In this document: positions 1-13,300 of the stretch, one piece after another
How the letters are laid out: every line of letters begins with the position of its first letter
How positions within the stretch are numbered: position 1 is the stretch's first letter
Assembly: GCA_002633005.1 (NCBI GenBank)
Contig: NMRA01000679.1
Coordinates: 127,801-191,800, forward strand
Direction of reading: 5' to 3'
DNA: 64,000 bases
From: Phoronis australis
Taxonomy: Eukaryota; Phoronida; Phoronidae
Program-made: the position numbers and the translations under genes
The notes under the pieces: generated by a model
Seen by the model: the letters and a program-made list of their open reading frames with translations, nothing else
Told to the model about the DNA's origin: nothing
The model's database searches: none

Positions 1-377
1 GTCACTCACACTACTGTCACTGTGATACGGGTCACCGACTCCAGCCATTTTCAGCTTACAACACACTAAACAATCCCTAAATCCAACGTAGTTGAGTTCT
101 CTACTAACCTATCTTGCCGCAGAATACTCGCCGATGGAAAGTGGTGGCGACAATTGTTGAAAAACAGCACAAAACAAAAGTAGAATAGAACAGATTCGCA
201 TGGTAAAGTCAACGCAAAACCAAGTGGCGGAAACCCTTGCCTCCTAAAACGTCACTTCCGGAGTAGCAGACGAGTAATTAATAAAATTACGAAAAGCTGT
301 AATTAAATGGTCTAGGATAACCAACCAACCTTATTTTAGCTCAAAATGACATGGAAAAAGGTTGCCTTCGCCTTTAA
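1..377 (-). mobile_element. Right end of a TTAA-type DNA transposon, ORF running off the left edge
   Basis: Bases 230-377 match the right arm of the foldback element at 8876-9352, ending GGTTGCCTTCGCCT then TTAA at 374-377. Inward on the minus strand there is a 5'-UTR-like stretch, then an ATG at 46-48 (context AAAATGG) opening MAGVGDPYHSDSSVSD without a stop to base 1. Terminal repeat followed by an ORF about 330 bp inside suggests an autonomous or larger copy, most of it outside the window. That the ORF is transposon-encoded is inference. Confidence 0.5.
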
Positions 378-402
378 GCTGTATGGCAGATAGGGAAGTA
401 GA

Positions 403-1175
403 CGCCAAAAAACAGACAGAAAAATAACAAAAATGACCACCATGTAGCACAGAAAAATCTAACCTTTCCAAAAACGGACGACCCTGTTGTCTCTTTATTA
501 GAAGCCTATTTTCCCAATTTCATGAAAAATCCCAAAATACAGAGGCAAATGTAAAAGAATTGCCACTCGGGGAACAGTCAGGTATTTAGATGAGCTTGAC
601 ACTTGTTACCGTTTGCTGATGGCTCCATAGGAATACATCTTTCAAATTTCATAAAGTTCCTTCAGAGGGTTAATGTTATTTGGCCGCGGACTCAAAAAAA
701 AACAAAATAGCCACTGGGGAGCGACACAGTAGTCAGACTCATCCAAAAGTTAACATCAGTCGTGGCCTTCTCATCAGCAACACATCTGTAAATTTTTATA
801 ATGATTATTCAAGTGGTACACCAGATAGAGAGGCAGACGCCAGAAAATGGGACGCAAAAGAGTGCACAAAATGGCACAACATCCATCCGAAAATAAAAGC
901 ACATCACCGCCTCTGTATTAAAAACTTATTTGCCCAAGTTCATGAAAATCCGTCAAGCAACTCTGAAGATAGAAAAGGCAAACGTAAAAAATAAAGCACA
1001 GTGGTATTGGAGTCAGTCTGAAACTCGTCATCTGTCATCAGCCACATAGGAACACAACGGCCAAATTTCAATATAATCGTGCCAAAGGTTTAGGGAATAC
1101 AGCCACTGACGCTGGACGTCCAGACAGAGATGACGGTAATATGAACCCACATTTAAATAGTTATGTGGGTGCATA
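403..1175 (+). repeat. Fragment of the CCACTAGG repeat family
   Basis: Lines such as GCCACTGGGGAGCGACACAG (about 708), CATGAAAATCCGTC, AGATGACGGTAATATGAACCCAC and TTATGTGGGTGCATAAAA (about 1157-1174) match the family that forms the array at 48.8-51.2 kb. The small ORF at 680-994 lies within it and is not a gene. The rest of the 1-1204 intron shows nothing else. Confidence 0.7.
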
Positions 1176-1204
1176 AAAATGTAGTTGGGTCTTTTTGAAC
1201 ATAC

Positions 1205-1333
1205 TTCTCATTTTGAAGCAAACTCTTGTCCAATATAGATGACATCAGACCCTTCATGACCTCGTCAAATCTGTCACTGATGGTCTCAAACATATCTACT
1301 TCCATCATGTCAACAACCACAGGTTTTCCAAAT
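1205..1333 (-). CDS. IQANK1: IQANK1-like exon 13 (dynein AAA_9-like, last in window)
   Basis: Residues 493-535. RFGKPVVVDMMEVDMFETIS corresponds to dynein FG.PVL.ENV.E.LD, and DRFDEVMKGLMSSILDK to the helix after it. Acceptor TTGCTTCAG/A, donor GAGAA/GTATGT, phase 2 both sides, so at least one more exon lies left of the window. No convincing exon is visible in 1-1204. Confidence 0.82.
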
Positions 1334-4300
1334 CTGAAGCAAGATTGAAGCAAACGACAATTAAACAGAGAAAACATTCACAGATGCTACCAGACTAAAT
1401 TAGATATGAACAAATTTTAATGTTGAGCATTTCACTTGAAATTTGGAGAAGGCTGAGGTGATTAAAATAACACGAGTCTGACACAACACTATTACATACT
1501 GGTATATACTGATGTTTGACAAATTGGTCTTGCTCCACAATAGACAGGAAATAATCATGTTTTCTGCACTCTTGCCAGATTTTACAAAGCTTAACTTCAA
1601 ATGAAAATGATTAGGACAGTAGACTAAGAAAACAAAAAATGTAGATATCACTTACAATGTTCTTTCTAAAACACATAGCTCATAACTTTCATCTAAACAG
1701 TCAATTTACTTTGAAGATAAAGGCCTAATTTCAACAGGAACCACAAAAAAGTGTATTTGCACCACTATGCTGTAACCGTATTATTTATAGTTTAATAAAT
1801 ATCACAACTTAAAATGAACATCACAACCTTGCGTACCAACAAAACGGGACATGGCATAGGAATAGGCCACCATAGAGCACCATAAAAAATCCTCTAGAGA
1901 TGCCAGATGCCATGACATTTTTCTTTCACCTTTCACAAAAACTTCAACCAATCTTAGCTAAGACTGTTCATTGAACAGAAACAAAAAATAATTTTAAGAC
2001 AAATCTTGAACTTAAGAAAAAATGAACTTAAAAGTCCATTTCTTGGAACAGGTGCCTGGCGTTTTGTGTGATAAATGCTCAGACATCGATAAGGCTTAAC
2101 TCACACTGGTTGATAAAACTACGGAAGTTTCAAAATCAGCTAATCCTGGAGGCCTTCAGCTTTTAGATCACAAAAATCAATCAATGAGAAGCAAAATTCT
2201 GACAGTACAATCACTGAAAAGCATGTGTTTTAATAGTTGACAACGGGCTGTGGAGAATGTTCAGGAAGATGATGATTTGCCATGTGGAGAATTTCTCGCT
2301 TACACTGGTCACCACCGAGATTCCCTTTGCCCTCAGACAACTTTTAAAATGCCAATTCAGCGTGTCCCTTTTTGTTCATGTTGACCTAACCTAATGAAGA
2401 GGAAAGGTAATTGCTAGCACTACTTTCCAAATAGTAGAGATTGTTATTTCACCGAAATTGGTTTTCTCTGACATTTGCACAGTTACAACAAATGTTGACA
2501 GTACGGTTTCGATTTGGTACATTTTTAATATTACAAAATAACGAAATGGTGACTCAAGTTCATCTTGACAAAGGGCCATTTCCCAAATGTTTCAAAATGG
2601 TTTTCATCATTTTGTTTTTAATACTCCAGTCTGGTTTCATTTTTTTTTCGCTCTTTTGATTCTATTTTTAAGCTTGAAGTGCAAAACAGTCGGCAGATTT
2701 TGATCGTCAGTGAAACTAAGAAGCCAGCTCTCACTCACCAACACATCTATCGCTTGAATTTTCTCATTGACTTTGAACGTAGCCATAGTTAGTCTTCATG
2801 ACACGTGTTTTATTTGGCAGCTTATAACCGAATATCAGTTTCCGGTTAGCGTGGTACTCCTCAAATAAAGTACTTCGATATGACAGGGTCATAAGCGCCG
2901 TCTTTAAAAGCTTTTAAAAGCATTAATTTGGACACAATGAGTTGTTTCCGTTTGTTGTAATGCAGTTTAGTTGTATACCAAGGAAATAATTACGATCAGC
3001 GTTTGTAAATCCTCTGAGTTTATCTTTAATCTGGAACAAATATCCTTAGTTTTTAACTTATTAGTTTATCAATATTTAAAATTGAAAATGGTATTGTGTT
3101 GGTTTTTCCAACTAAATGCTGCCGTATTGTTTATTTTTAACAAACATTATTGGTTCACCTATTTTAAAATTTGCCACCACATGCAGGCAGAAATATGGTG
3201 GAGTACTGAATTACACTTAATACTAGGGTCTTGTTTGCACCGGACAATGTGGTCATCACAACTATGTTCGACTCTGGCGACATGCTCTCTTTAATCCTGG
3301 TGAAAGCCGCTCAGAACACGGCTGAAAGAGCAGCAGTGAAAATTCCTGCATATCTTTGGAAATGCACATTTTCCTTTTAAGCAAATTATTCACGGCATGT
3401 CTACCGCCCAGCATTTGGGATGGCCACTACATGACAGAAAGTTGCAGTAATGGTTGTTTACTAATCCAACAAACCTAATAGCTCCAAGAATGGCCAGTCG
3501 GATCCTGTTTGGTTCCATCTGTGACATGCTGAGGGCATTTAAGTAGTTGGTATCTCGATACTGCAGGAATGTGGCTGCCTGACCACTGTAGTCTATCACC
3601 ATGGGCCATCTGTGAGAAACATTAAAATCAGTATTCAACAACATGCAAAATTCAAATCTGTGACTCAATTCATGAAAAGAATATTGTACAAAAAATCTAC
3701 AAAATTCATCAATAACATAAACATTCATTTAGCAGAACATTGTAAGATTTGAAATTGGACCCAGTATTCATTCAGTGAGTCCAATTACAGCTACCGTATT
3801 CGCCCAAAAAAGCGCCCATGCTCTTATAAGCGCCCCCACACATTTTCAGACTTTGCTAAAATAGGCGCTGCCCATGAACGTGTGTACACATGCGAAAAAT
3901 GCCTTACATCCAGTTCTAAAATTCTACAGTAACGTCTTCAATTTATCAATAATATCTGACAGTCCTGATAAAAATCATTGTACACTACGAGCCGCCGCTG
4001 TGTCAGTATTCCGCCGTGACTATACTTCCACAGTGCTCAAAATGAACGCAAAAGTTTTGCTGATCTTGCAAGGAACGTATTCCATTATGGTCAGGCCTTT
4101 GAGAACAAATGAAGCGTACTTATCAATGTGATTGTATTGTATCTTTCCCGTACATATCTTCTCCCTCAACAGGAATCCAGATTTCTTTGTACATGTGAAA
4201 ACCGCGAATTGAAGATTAATAAAACTTGACCAGTGTTAAAAGCACAAGGCCAGGAAGCTCGTGTTATGTACATGTAGGCCTGCAACTAGGGCAAGTGAAC

Positions 4301-7300
4301 TCTGATGATACGCAGGCGCTTGCTCACTCGGCACACACCTGTAGACAAACTTCAAAACAAACGTCACGTGACAACAACATTTACGTTCGTCGCTGTTCGT
4401 CCATATTTTTCTTGTGTTGTGGGGTGCAATCTAGCACAGATTTGGACTTAATCTGAAGTTAAACCCGAATCCACAGGAACTTAAAAATCTTAGTGACGCT
4501 ATTTGGAAAATAAAAGGATTGTATTTTTTTCATATTAACATTTTATTTCTAAATACACTAAAATATATAACAATGAGATATATGCAAATGAAACACAGGC
4601 ACAAACACACCCATACGCACATATCTAAATAATAGAACTTTACGGTTGATCTATTTTTATTCAAAAATTCAAGTTGCCCTATCGACGATCGCAAGGCAGC
4701 GACGAATCAGTCGGCGAGTTTTTGCCCAGGGATTTAAGCACAATTTTCTGAAAAAAGATCTAACTTAACAAAGAAGCTTGATAGCAATGCACCATCGTTT
4801 TCTGGAAAGTCTATCATAGGTTACAGATACATCGCAGAGCATAAATTTGATGAATCCTAGCTTCCGATTTCACTTGTTTCGGAGACTGGGTTTCAACTGC
4901 CTAAGGCTACAATAAGCACTCCCTCCCGAAACGAATTTTTCTAAGCGCCCTAGGCACTTGATAGGGTGAATACGGCAGTGCAATTCAAACTTGTTATTCC
5001 ACTTAACTACTGATACAGATATCATATTTTGCCATTTTTCAAAAGCTTACTCCAAAGAATTGAATTATTACCAAGTTATGACAGACGTACAGCATCTGCT
5101 AACTAAGAAAATTTTTTATTTGATTAGCATTCATCTGCATTTCATCTGTGTATTGCGTCTTAAATAGGTGAAGAATTGCCATACTTAGCTAAATTTGAGC
5201 AAGCTTTATGAGATATAACATGTCAATTTATTTGATATTTTTCTCCTCCAAGTTTAAATTTCTTTGCTATATTAATGTGATGGAAGGCGGAGCCTAGGTT
5301 GCGGGTGAAAGCCAACATTTAACATTAAAAAAATCTGACCATTATCACAGTGAATGAAACATTACAAGTTAGGACTGTTAGTAATGAAAAAGATTACTAA
5401 AGCACAACTCAACAATATGATCGGCACAAGGTTTCTGCAGAATAGTTGAGACAAACCCATAATTGTCCATTTGTTTTGTTTGAAGTTCTCACTTTCACCG
5501 CCGTGGTCAGTGACTACTACTCCACCACACACGGTGCCACAGAGGGTTGTCAGTATTCAATGTTGTAAACATTGCAACACTGTTCTACTCTCTTGGCATG
5601 ATGAGGTCCCTAAACAAAGAGTTGAATTTTAGACTGATCTGCAACGCCACTTTGTAATCCAGCCATACGACTTGTATGCGGGTGTAACGGTATATTTTCA
5701 AAACGGCCGATGATACTTTTGGATAGTTCTAATGACAAAGACCACACAAACTGAATCTTCAGCATCATTCAGCTATAGTCTGATGTGCAGTTTTAACTCG
5801 TTGAAACTGTCAACAGTTTGCCCACTCTGCATTGGTTGTTTTATTTCAACTTCAGTTTCTGTGTGCGCTGGATATTTGGAACATTGTGGTCTTTGTAGTT
5901 GGTTGTCGACATGACATGTTTTCACTAGTCATGAGAAACAACTTTACCGACAACATGGTAAGTTTATATTACGCGAAGTCCATTTGCAAAGCAAATAACT
6001 ACTTAACATTAAAATAGAACAACAAATATCTCTATCAAAATGTGTCAATGGTCATATCATTGTTAACTGGCAGAAGGCTGGGTGGTCAGACCAGTTTCGT
6101 TAATTTACTGTACAGGCAACCATTGGCTTAAGCGATGAAAACGGGGGTTGGATATCGTGTCATGATGAATGCGGTAATCAAGTTTTCCCACAAAAACGAA
6201 TCAAACAAAGTCTCATTATGTTGTTTTTTAACGCGAACCAATGCATACAAATGTTTTTGATGACTGGTGACACTAAACTGGTTTATGCTGTGACTGAAAA
6301 TTTGAAAGAAAAATCAAAGCGAGAATTTTCGACTATCTGACAGCCATTTTCAGTTGGCTCAGGATGCTTACTGATGGTTACAGCAATAGAAATGTCATGT
6401 TTGAAATTTGTCACAAACTGCACCAAAAAGGTCGATGCATTCCTTTGAGACCTTCTACAAGCCCACTGTCACATGGGATGGTTTATTGTTACTGCCCCTG
6501 CTCCGCCAGCTTACCTCCCTGCGTGAGGAATTTTGGAAATATATGTTATGTTTTTGTTGACTATGCAATATTGTAATGGCAGCTTCCATGTGGCCAAGAT
6601 TTTTCGTCTACAAAATGAAAGTTCGTTGTGGACTTTTAAAGACACAGAGGTAAATGCAAAAAAATAAAATTGCCACTAGGGGCACACCAGTAGTCAGATC
6701 CATCCGAAAGCCATCGTCATTCATTTTTATCTTCACATATTAAATGAACTTGCTAAATTTAGGAAAAAATCTTGCAGAGTGATTAGGCGATACAGCCATG
6801 GGCAAAAAAACTCAGTGTTTAATAAAGGAACCCAATCAATGAATTGGTTACCACAATTGAAGAAAGATAAAGTTTTATAAATAAAGTTCCATGATACGGA
6901 ATCGAGTGCTTTTTAAAAACTGACGCGTACTAGAAGACCTGGAATATTGGTTTTTGAGTTAAATGTCATAAACTGTTCTCATGTTTATACCAATAAAAAA
7001 CCACTCATACACCAATTTTATGGATTGATTTAATATCCAAAACAGATGATGTGTTTGGCAATACAATCCAAAAAATTTGATACGATGTATTAAACAGTGA
7101 GATATGTAAGTATCCAATTACTCAAAAAATCCCTGGGTTGATTTCCTTTAGGAATAATTGATATTACACCTTAATGTTGACTTGCAGGAAATTTTTCCTT
7201 TGAAAGTTATCGTTAAAATAACATATTAAAAACAGAAATATCATACCAAAAAAAAATTTGAAAAACTTAGCATTGAAGGAATCCAGGCCAAGCATTTTAT

Positions 7301-10300
7301 TATTTATTCTTCACAACAGATTCTTCATTCAGTAGAATTTTGCCCTCAAGTTTTAAAGGAGAATGCCACCCAATTTAGATCGAGTAGTTCTATGGCACGT
7401 TAGATTGCATTACCTGACACCTGAAACTGAAAATCTACTTACTTGTCGGGGCCGCAAAGTGGGTTCCCCTTCCACAGACTGTCAGGGCAAAGGTTGTACA
7501 GTAACAAAGATTTGAATAATGTATTTGTATTTCTAAATAAAGATTCCCCTAACATGTGACCGTAGCATATAAAATAGAGTAATTGTTTCACAACAGCGTT
7601 CTGTCAGCAAATTAGCATGCGCTCACACGGCCTCGGTGCCCGGTCAATTACCTTTGTTGCCAGCATCAAAAGCCGGGCCGGGTAACGCAGTGGTTTATTC
7701 ATTGCTGGCTTCTCAACACATTTGCACTCACGAGAACTCCAAGGCATTACAAATTGTATCTAATGAGACGGACTTTGTTTCAGTTTCATATAAGCATCGG
7801 TTAGGATGAGAATAATTCATTTTGAAACAGAACTCAGAATAATAAACGTCTACATGGCAACTCGCCCGGCGCCAATCCCGACTTAGTCAAGAGCTCATCC
7901 GACGAAGACTTTACGGGTCGGATTGTTAGGTTTCACAGGCTTTCAGTTCGAACCGGAATACACTGATGAAGAAATACTAGAGAGGCGCCGTGAACATGCA
8001 CAGGCAACGGAATGTATGGATAGTTCTTTGGTAAGCCGGAATTCGTCAGAGAAATCACTGTCACCGATGAAATGCCGGCCACAGACACGGAGATGTTTCA
8101 CGGCGTCATACTTGCTATTAACAGCGTACCTTTCATTCTTCACTGCCGGGAGCCACTTCCTTATTATTTCAGGCTCTCAAGGAAGTCTAAAAAACGATAT
8201 ACCCACTTTCTTCGCAGCTTCATAGTTCGAACAAGCCGGAATGATGCACCGCAGTATAGCGGCATTCACTCTGCAGACAAACCACTGACGTCGCTGCGTC
8301 CATTCTGACCTGCCTCACAGGTTAACGCGACACCTCTCGGCAAGGTGAGGTTGACCGTATAAGAGGCGATGTTGATATAGACCGATTAATACCGTAAAAA
8401 AAGACTAATTAAATCGGGTGGTATTCTCCTTTAAGCTTGTTTCTTCCTTCAAAATAGAAATAATTTGGTGGTTTATTGATGTCAGCAAATCAACATCGCT
8501 CAATAAGTTATCATTACTTGATTATAAAGTTTTATAAAAATCATGTATTTCAGTCAAAAGTTTTGGCTGGTCTTTAATAATATGTTTATTTCAATCAATT
8601 TTGAAATTATTCAAGTAATTACGTTTTCCAGGTTTGCGAAGTATTTCGTTCAATTCATCTTGCACAGGCACAAAATGGCCTTTCATAAATTCACCTCGAA
8701 GAGTCTCCAATCCCGCTGACAATTATTCTAAAATCTCATGAAAAATACTCAAATCACTATTGTGGGTCATCTCATGCAAAACGTCACTTAAGTTGTTTAT
8801 GCAAACAAATCATATGTTTACTCATCCCTGTTTTCCTTTTCTTGCAAAAATAAATAGTTGCCAATCGAATTTTAAAGGCGAAGGCAACCTTTTTTCATGT
8901 CACTTTTAGCAAAAATAAGGTTCGTTGATTATCCCAGACCCATTTTTCACTTAATTACAGCTTTTCATAATTTGATTAATTTCTCGTCCTCTACTCCGGA
9001 AGTGATGTTTTGGGAGGCAAGAGTTTCGCGCCAATTTCTTTTCGTTATGTTCGGACTGTGAGAGCCGTCGAGTCAGTCATTCTTATACCTCGGTTGTGAT
9101 AAGTTCGGTCGTCGTTTGCTTTTGTTTACAAGTCAGTCAACATGCCACGCTGTTGCTGCGTACTGCTCTCACAGTCAGAATATATGAAAAGAAATTGGCG
9201 CGAAATTCTTGCCTCCCAAAACGTCACTTCTGGAGTAGACGACGAGTAATTAATTAAATTACGAAAAGCAGTAAATAAGTGAAAAATATGTCTGGATAAT
9301 CAACAAACCTTATTTTTGCTAAAAATGACATGAAAAAAGGTTGCCTTCGCCTTTAAGTAGCATTGCTTAAAAAATAATGAATCATAAATACTCAATGACG
9401 CTCAGTATCTGGAATATTGAAAATGTCTTCAATATCACAGGGAAATGTTGCATATTCTGTATTAACAATATTTATTTTGTTTTTAATTAAATCAACATTA
9501 GTAATCCTTATATTTTAATAAAGAATTGTTAAAACGCCTAAGCTTGAATAAGTTTGTGCACAGTTTTTGAGACAAAGATTCTTGCCAGAATTATTTTTAA
9601 AAGTGCAGCGAATTCAATGTCATATTCAAGAGACAAGAACCTACCTGCCAGAGTCTACAATCTTGTTGCCAACATCCTTCATCAACACGTCATTCAGTTC
9701 CCTTATGTTAACCTTTATGCCAGGTAACTCATCGCCACCAGCCTCTGTATAACAAAGCTTACATGTATGCACCTATTTTGATATAGTTTGGTAGCAACCC
9801 CTCCTTAACACAAAATTGAAAACACGACTAAACATTTTGTTTGAAAGCTTGATACAGAGTCACTCTTAGTGTGGAACAATCTGCTTTCTTCAGGTGTGCA
9901 GCTAAGTAGTGAAACACCAATAGACATAACAAACAAAAAATTAAAACACTAGCTATATATTTCAAGACCACATACTTCATCATCAGGCAATAAGTGGAAT
10001 GAACATGTCATGTGTATGAATGTCTTACTTCTCATTCCCGTGGACAGCGTTACATTGGACACACGGTGCGTTCTCTTGCGACGATTGTCCATCCACTAGC
10101 AGGGCGGGCCCACTCAAGATCATTTTGTATACCAAAATGGCCCAAAACTAACTAGCCAGGCAAGAAACAGTAAAGAATATTTACCATCATTCGCTATGTT
10201 GAAAATAGAACATTTCGGCTGAAGATTTTAGAATTGCTTTTGATCAGTAACAAAAAAACCTGCGTTGAATAAGCAGCTCACAGGTGTGTACCGTATGCTG

Positions 10301-13300
10301 GCTCTGTTTAGATAGCCTTGTGGGCTACCCTATCGTGTGTCACATTCACACTACCTGCTTGTATGCCCCTCTTCCCACTGTCATGTCTATTCCACAGTTA
10401 TTTCACTCATCTGTATATGTTCATTCCACTTATTGCCTGATGATGAGACATGCAGTGTTGAAATATGGCTAGCGTTTTAATTTCTTTGATGTCTATCGGT
10501 GTTTTGCTACATAGCTGCACACCTGAAGAAAGGAGATTCTCTCGACACTATAATCGACTCAACCTATTTAGGTCCAAATGTCTGTATGAGAAGCTATGCT
10601 GAACTTAGGTAAATTAAGCTTACTAGTTTTGTAAAACATTTGAGAAAAACAGTGGAGCTCTAACCTTGAGCATGTCACTGCCGTAGGTAATACGAAGCAT
10701 TTCCCAAATGGCATCTAAGAATATTTCTTACAGACTAACACCTACAACAGTGCCAAGACTTTTGTGACAAGCTTCTTTGCTTGGGATTAGGGGACAGAGA
10801 TGAGTGTCAGTGTTCAAACCACCGCCTGTTCATGTAATGCAACATTCTTTCCCTGAACATTATAGAAAGAGCAGACTATCAAAACTAAATTAATCATTGA
10901 AAATTGAACCTTTTCATTGTTTGAATGGTAGAAATTGGTTCATCACAACCTGTCATTAAGATAAATGAGAAATAGAGCTACTTAAAAATACCGTTCCTTC
11001 ATTGATATGCACCCCCTCTACTGTGTAACCTGTTGAAGCACCAATGGCTTACTTGACTTGTGCTACTCAGAGCGATGAACCCCAAAGAATGCAACAACAT
11101 TTGAATAAATACACAAAACATACCGAGAGTGACGTAGATAAAATAATAATCCCACGTATCCACGGAGACCGAAGGTCCATACGCGAAATAATGTAGAGTG
11201 GGATATTATTTCATCCATGCCAACAGAGGTATGTTTTGAACACACTTCAAATTTTTGATTTTTTTTGGAAGATTTTTCCAATACTTCACCAAGACTGTTC
11301 ACGTGGTAGATCATCCTATATGTAGGGCGTTAGGTTGCAAGTTTTCCTAATAGTAAAAGAAACAGTTTTTTTTGTGGCGGGATGGGCTGCTGTCCGTTAG
11401 TGAGAGTCACTATTCGTATTCTGATGTCCGTGGTGACATCTACTCTGCAGGCTCTCTGGATACTGTGAGGTTTGAGGCAGTCTTTTATTTATTGGAGTTT
11501 GTGAAGTGTGGCTGTTACGTTCATATGCGTACCACTGCATTCGTTGGTTTTATTATTTACTTTTGAATCGCCAACCCGTTACATAGTTATTTATTATTAA
11601 TGTAATATTTACAATGAGGGTAGCCCCATCAGTTCACACCGCTTTCCATGGGGGCCTGAACACGGACCAGTGACTACAAAATGAAGAATTCAGGAAAGTT
11701 TGGTCATGAAAGTGACTCTTAGTAGTATATTCGTGAACATTTTGTGGGTTCACCTCAACTGCTCACATTTTCACTTTTTGTTTTGACTTCGTCCCTGAAA
11801 CTATGAGGAGTGGAGTTGTTTTAAATCAGAAAGAATGCTTCTCTGACTGTTGTTTTACTGACTCATTTGTGTTGCACGAAGTCACTTGAGTGCTGTTGTG
11901 CGGACTGGGTGTGAACGGAGCATTCCATCAAAATGTGCACGAATGATGAGGGAAACCGCTTTGCCACATGCTAATGCAAAAACCTTGTGAAATTTGGAAA
12001 AACTGCTTTTTGTGACTTGACGTGACAGTTGAGAAGAACCTCCGGGAGACACTCGACCTGAACATTGACAAGTTTTTGCGATAGCCGCATGGAGGAGCGC
12101 TGCACAGCCGCATGACTTAGTTCGCTTCAGATCCAATATGGTGTCACACATGACCTAACAAAGACTGTTAGTGGTTTGAGGAGCATCAAATGATTAAGTG
12201 GGTGGTTGTGGTTATTGTTCGCTGTTGGGATATTGTATATTGGTGATTTTATGCTATGCTTTGTTAACAATAACGATGGTGGAAGCAGACAGCGTTTCGG
12301 AACCTAGCTGTATTGGAGACTGTAGAACTTTAAGTAGTTTTAGTGTCAGTGTGCGTGCAAACTTGATGGCCTTTGCTTCTGCAGGGGTGCATGCCCAAAG
12401 TCAACCCCTGGTACTCTCAAGCAGTCCCCACCATTGTCAGACTGAGTTTGATGATGGAAGTTTAAGTGAATTAGGGCACTCTGCTCCTCTGCGTATAAGT
12501 ATCTTCTCAAGTAGCAACCAGAAATGGGATGCTACCTATCGCCAGTGTAAGTATTAAATCAGGGCTTTAGAACTTAATGGGTGCTGATAAATCCGATATC
12601 ACTCCGTAACATGCTCACAAGAATGGCTTATTTGAACGCTTTAACCACACATTGTTGAATATGTTAAGTTCATTACATGACGATCAGAAATCCATGTGGC
12701 CTAGTTATGTTGCTAAGATGTGTTTTGCTTAAATGTTTGGCCGTTTCTATCTGACCATGGTAATGTCTTATTATTTATTTGTGTATCGCGAACCGTGACA
12801 TATGTAACAATTTACTACTTGACAAAAGATAACAAAGATGAAAACAAAGGTAACTGTGCAATGAACTTGTAACATCTTCTGAAAGTAATTAAAAAATAAC
12901 AATATTTATCATGAATGTATTTACTGAGGAACTGGTGCCTAAGTTACAGATGATACATGTAGCAAATAAAACTGAGGCGGAAGTATAATTAACAGTTTTG
13001 TACCAGATGTTATGTTTGGGACCTGATTGCATATTGAGTGTTATTTATACTACTGCAACTTTATTACTTTGAACTATTTTGAGAACATTTGACAATCGAG
13101 CTGGCAGTAATGACGTCAAGTTGACATTTGCCTACCATGTCAGAGGGCACTGTTAAATTAGTCACGGGAATGCAATACGGAAAACGATATCACATGGACA
13201 TATTGCACTCAACTTCTTCAATACATATGGGATAAAGGAGAGCGCCATGAAAGACCGAGCTATGGTACACGTGACAACCATGATGTAAATAAGCCTTGGT

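Noticed and set aside
9960-10463. Calling a hammerhead ribozyme as a feature
   Set aside because: The core boxes are present but stem II does not pair well; kept only as a low-score finding.
12198-12557. 119-codon plus-strand ORF with a hydrophobic start
   Set aside because: It opens without ATG; the in-frame ATG comes at about 12273, after the hydrophobic part, so a signal peptide is not supported.
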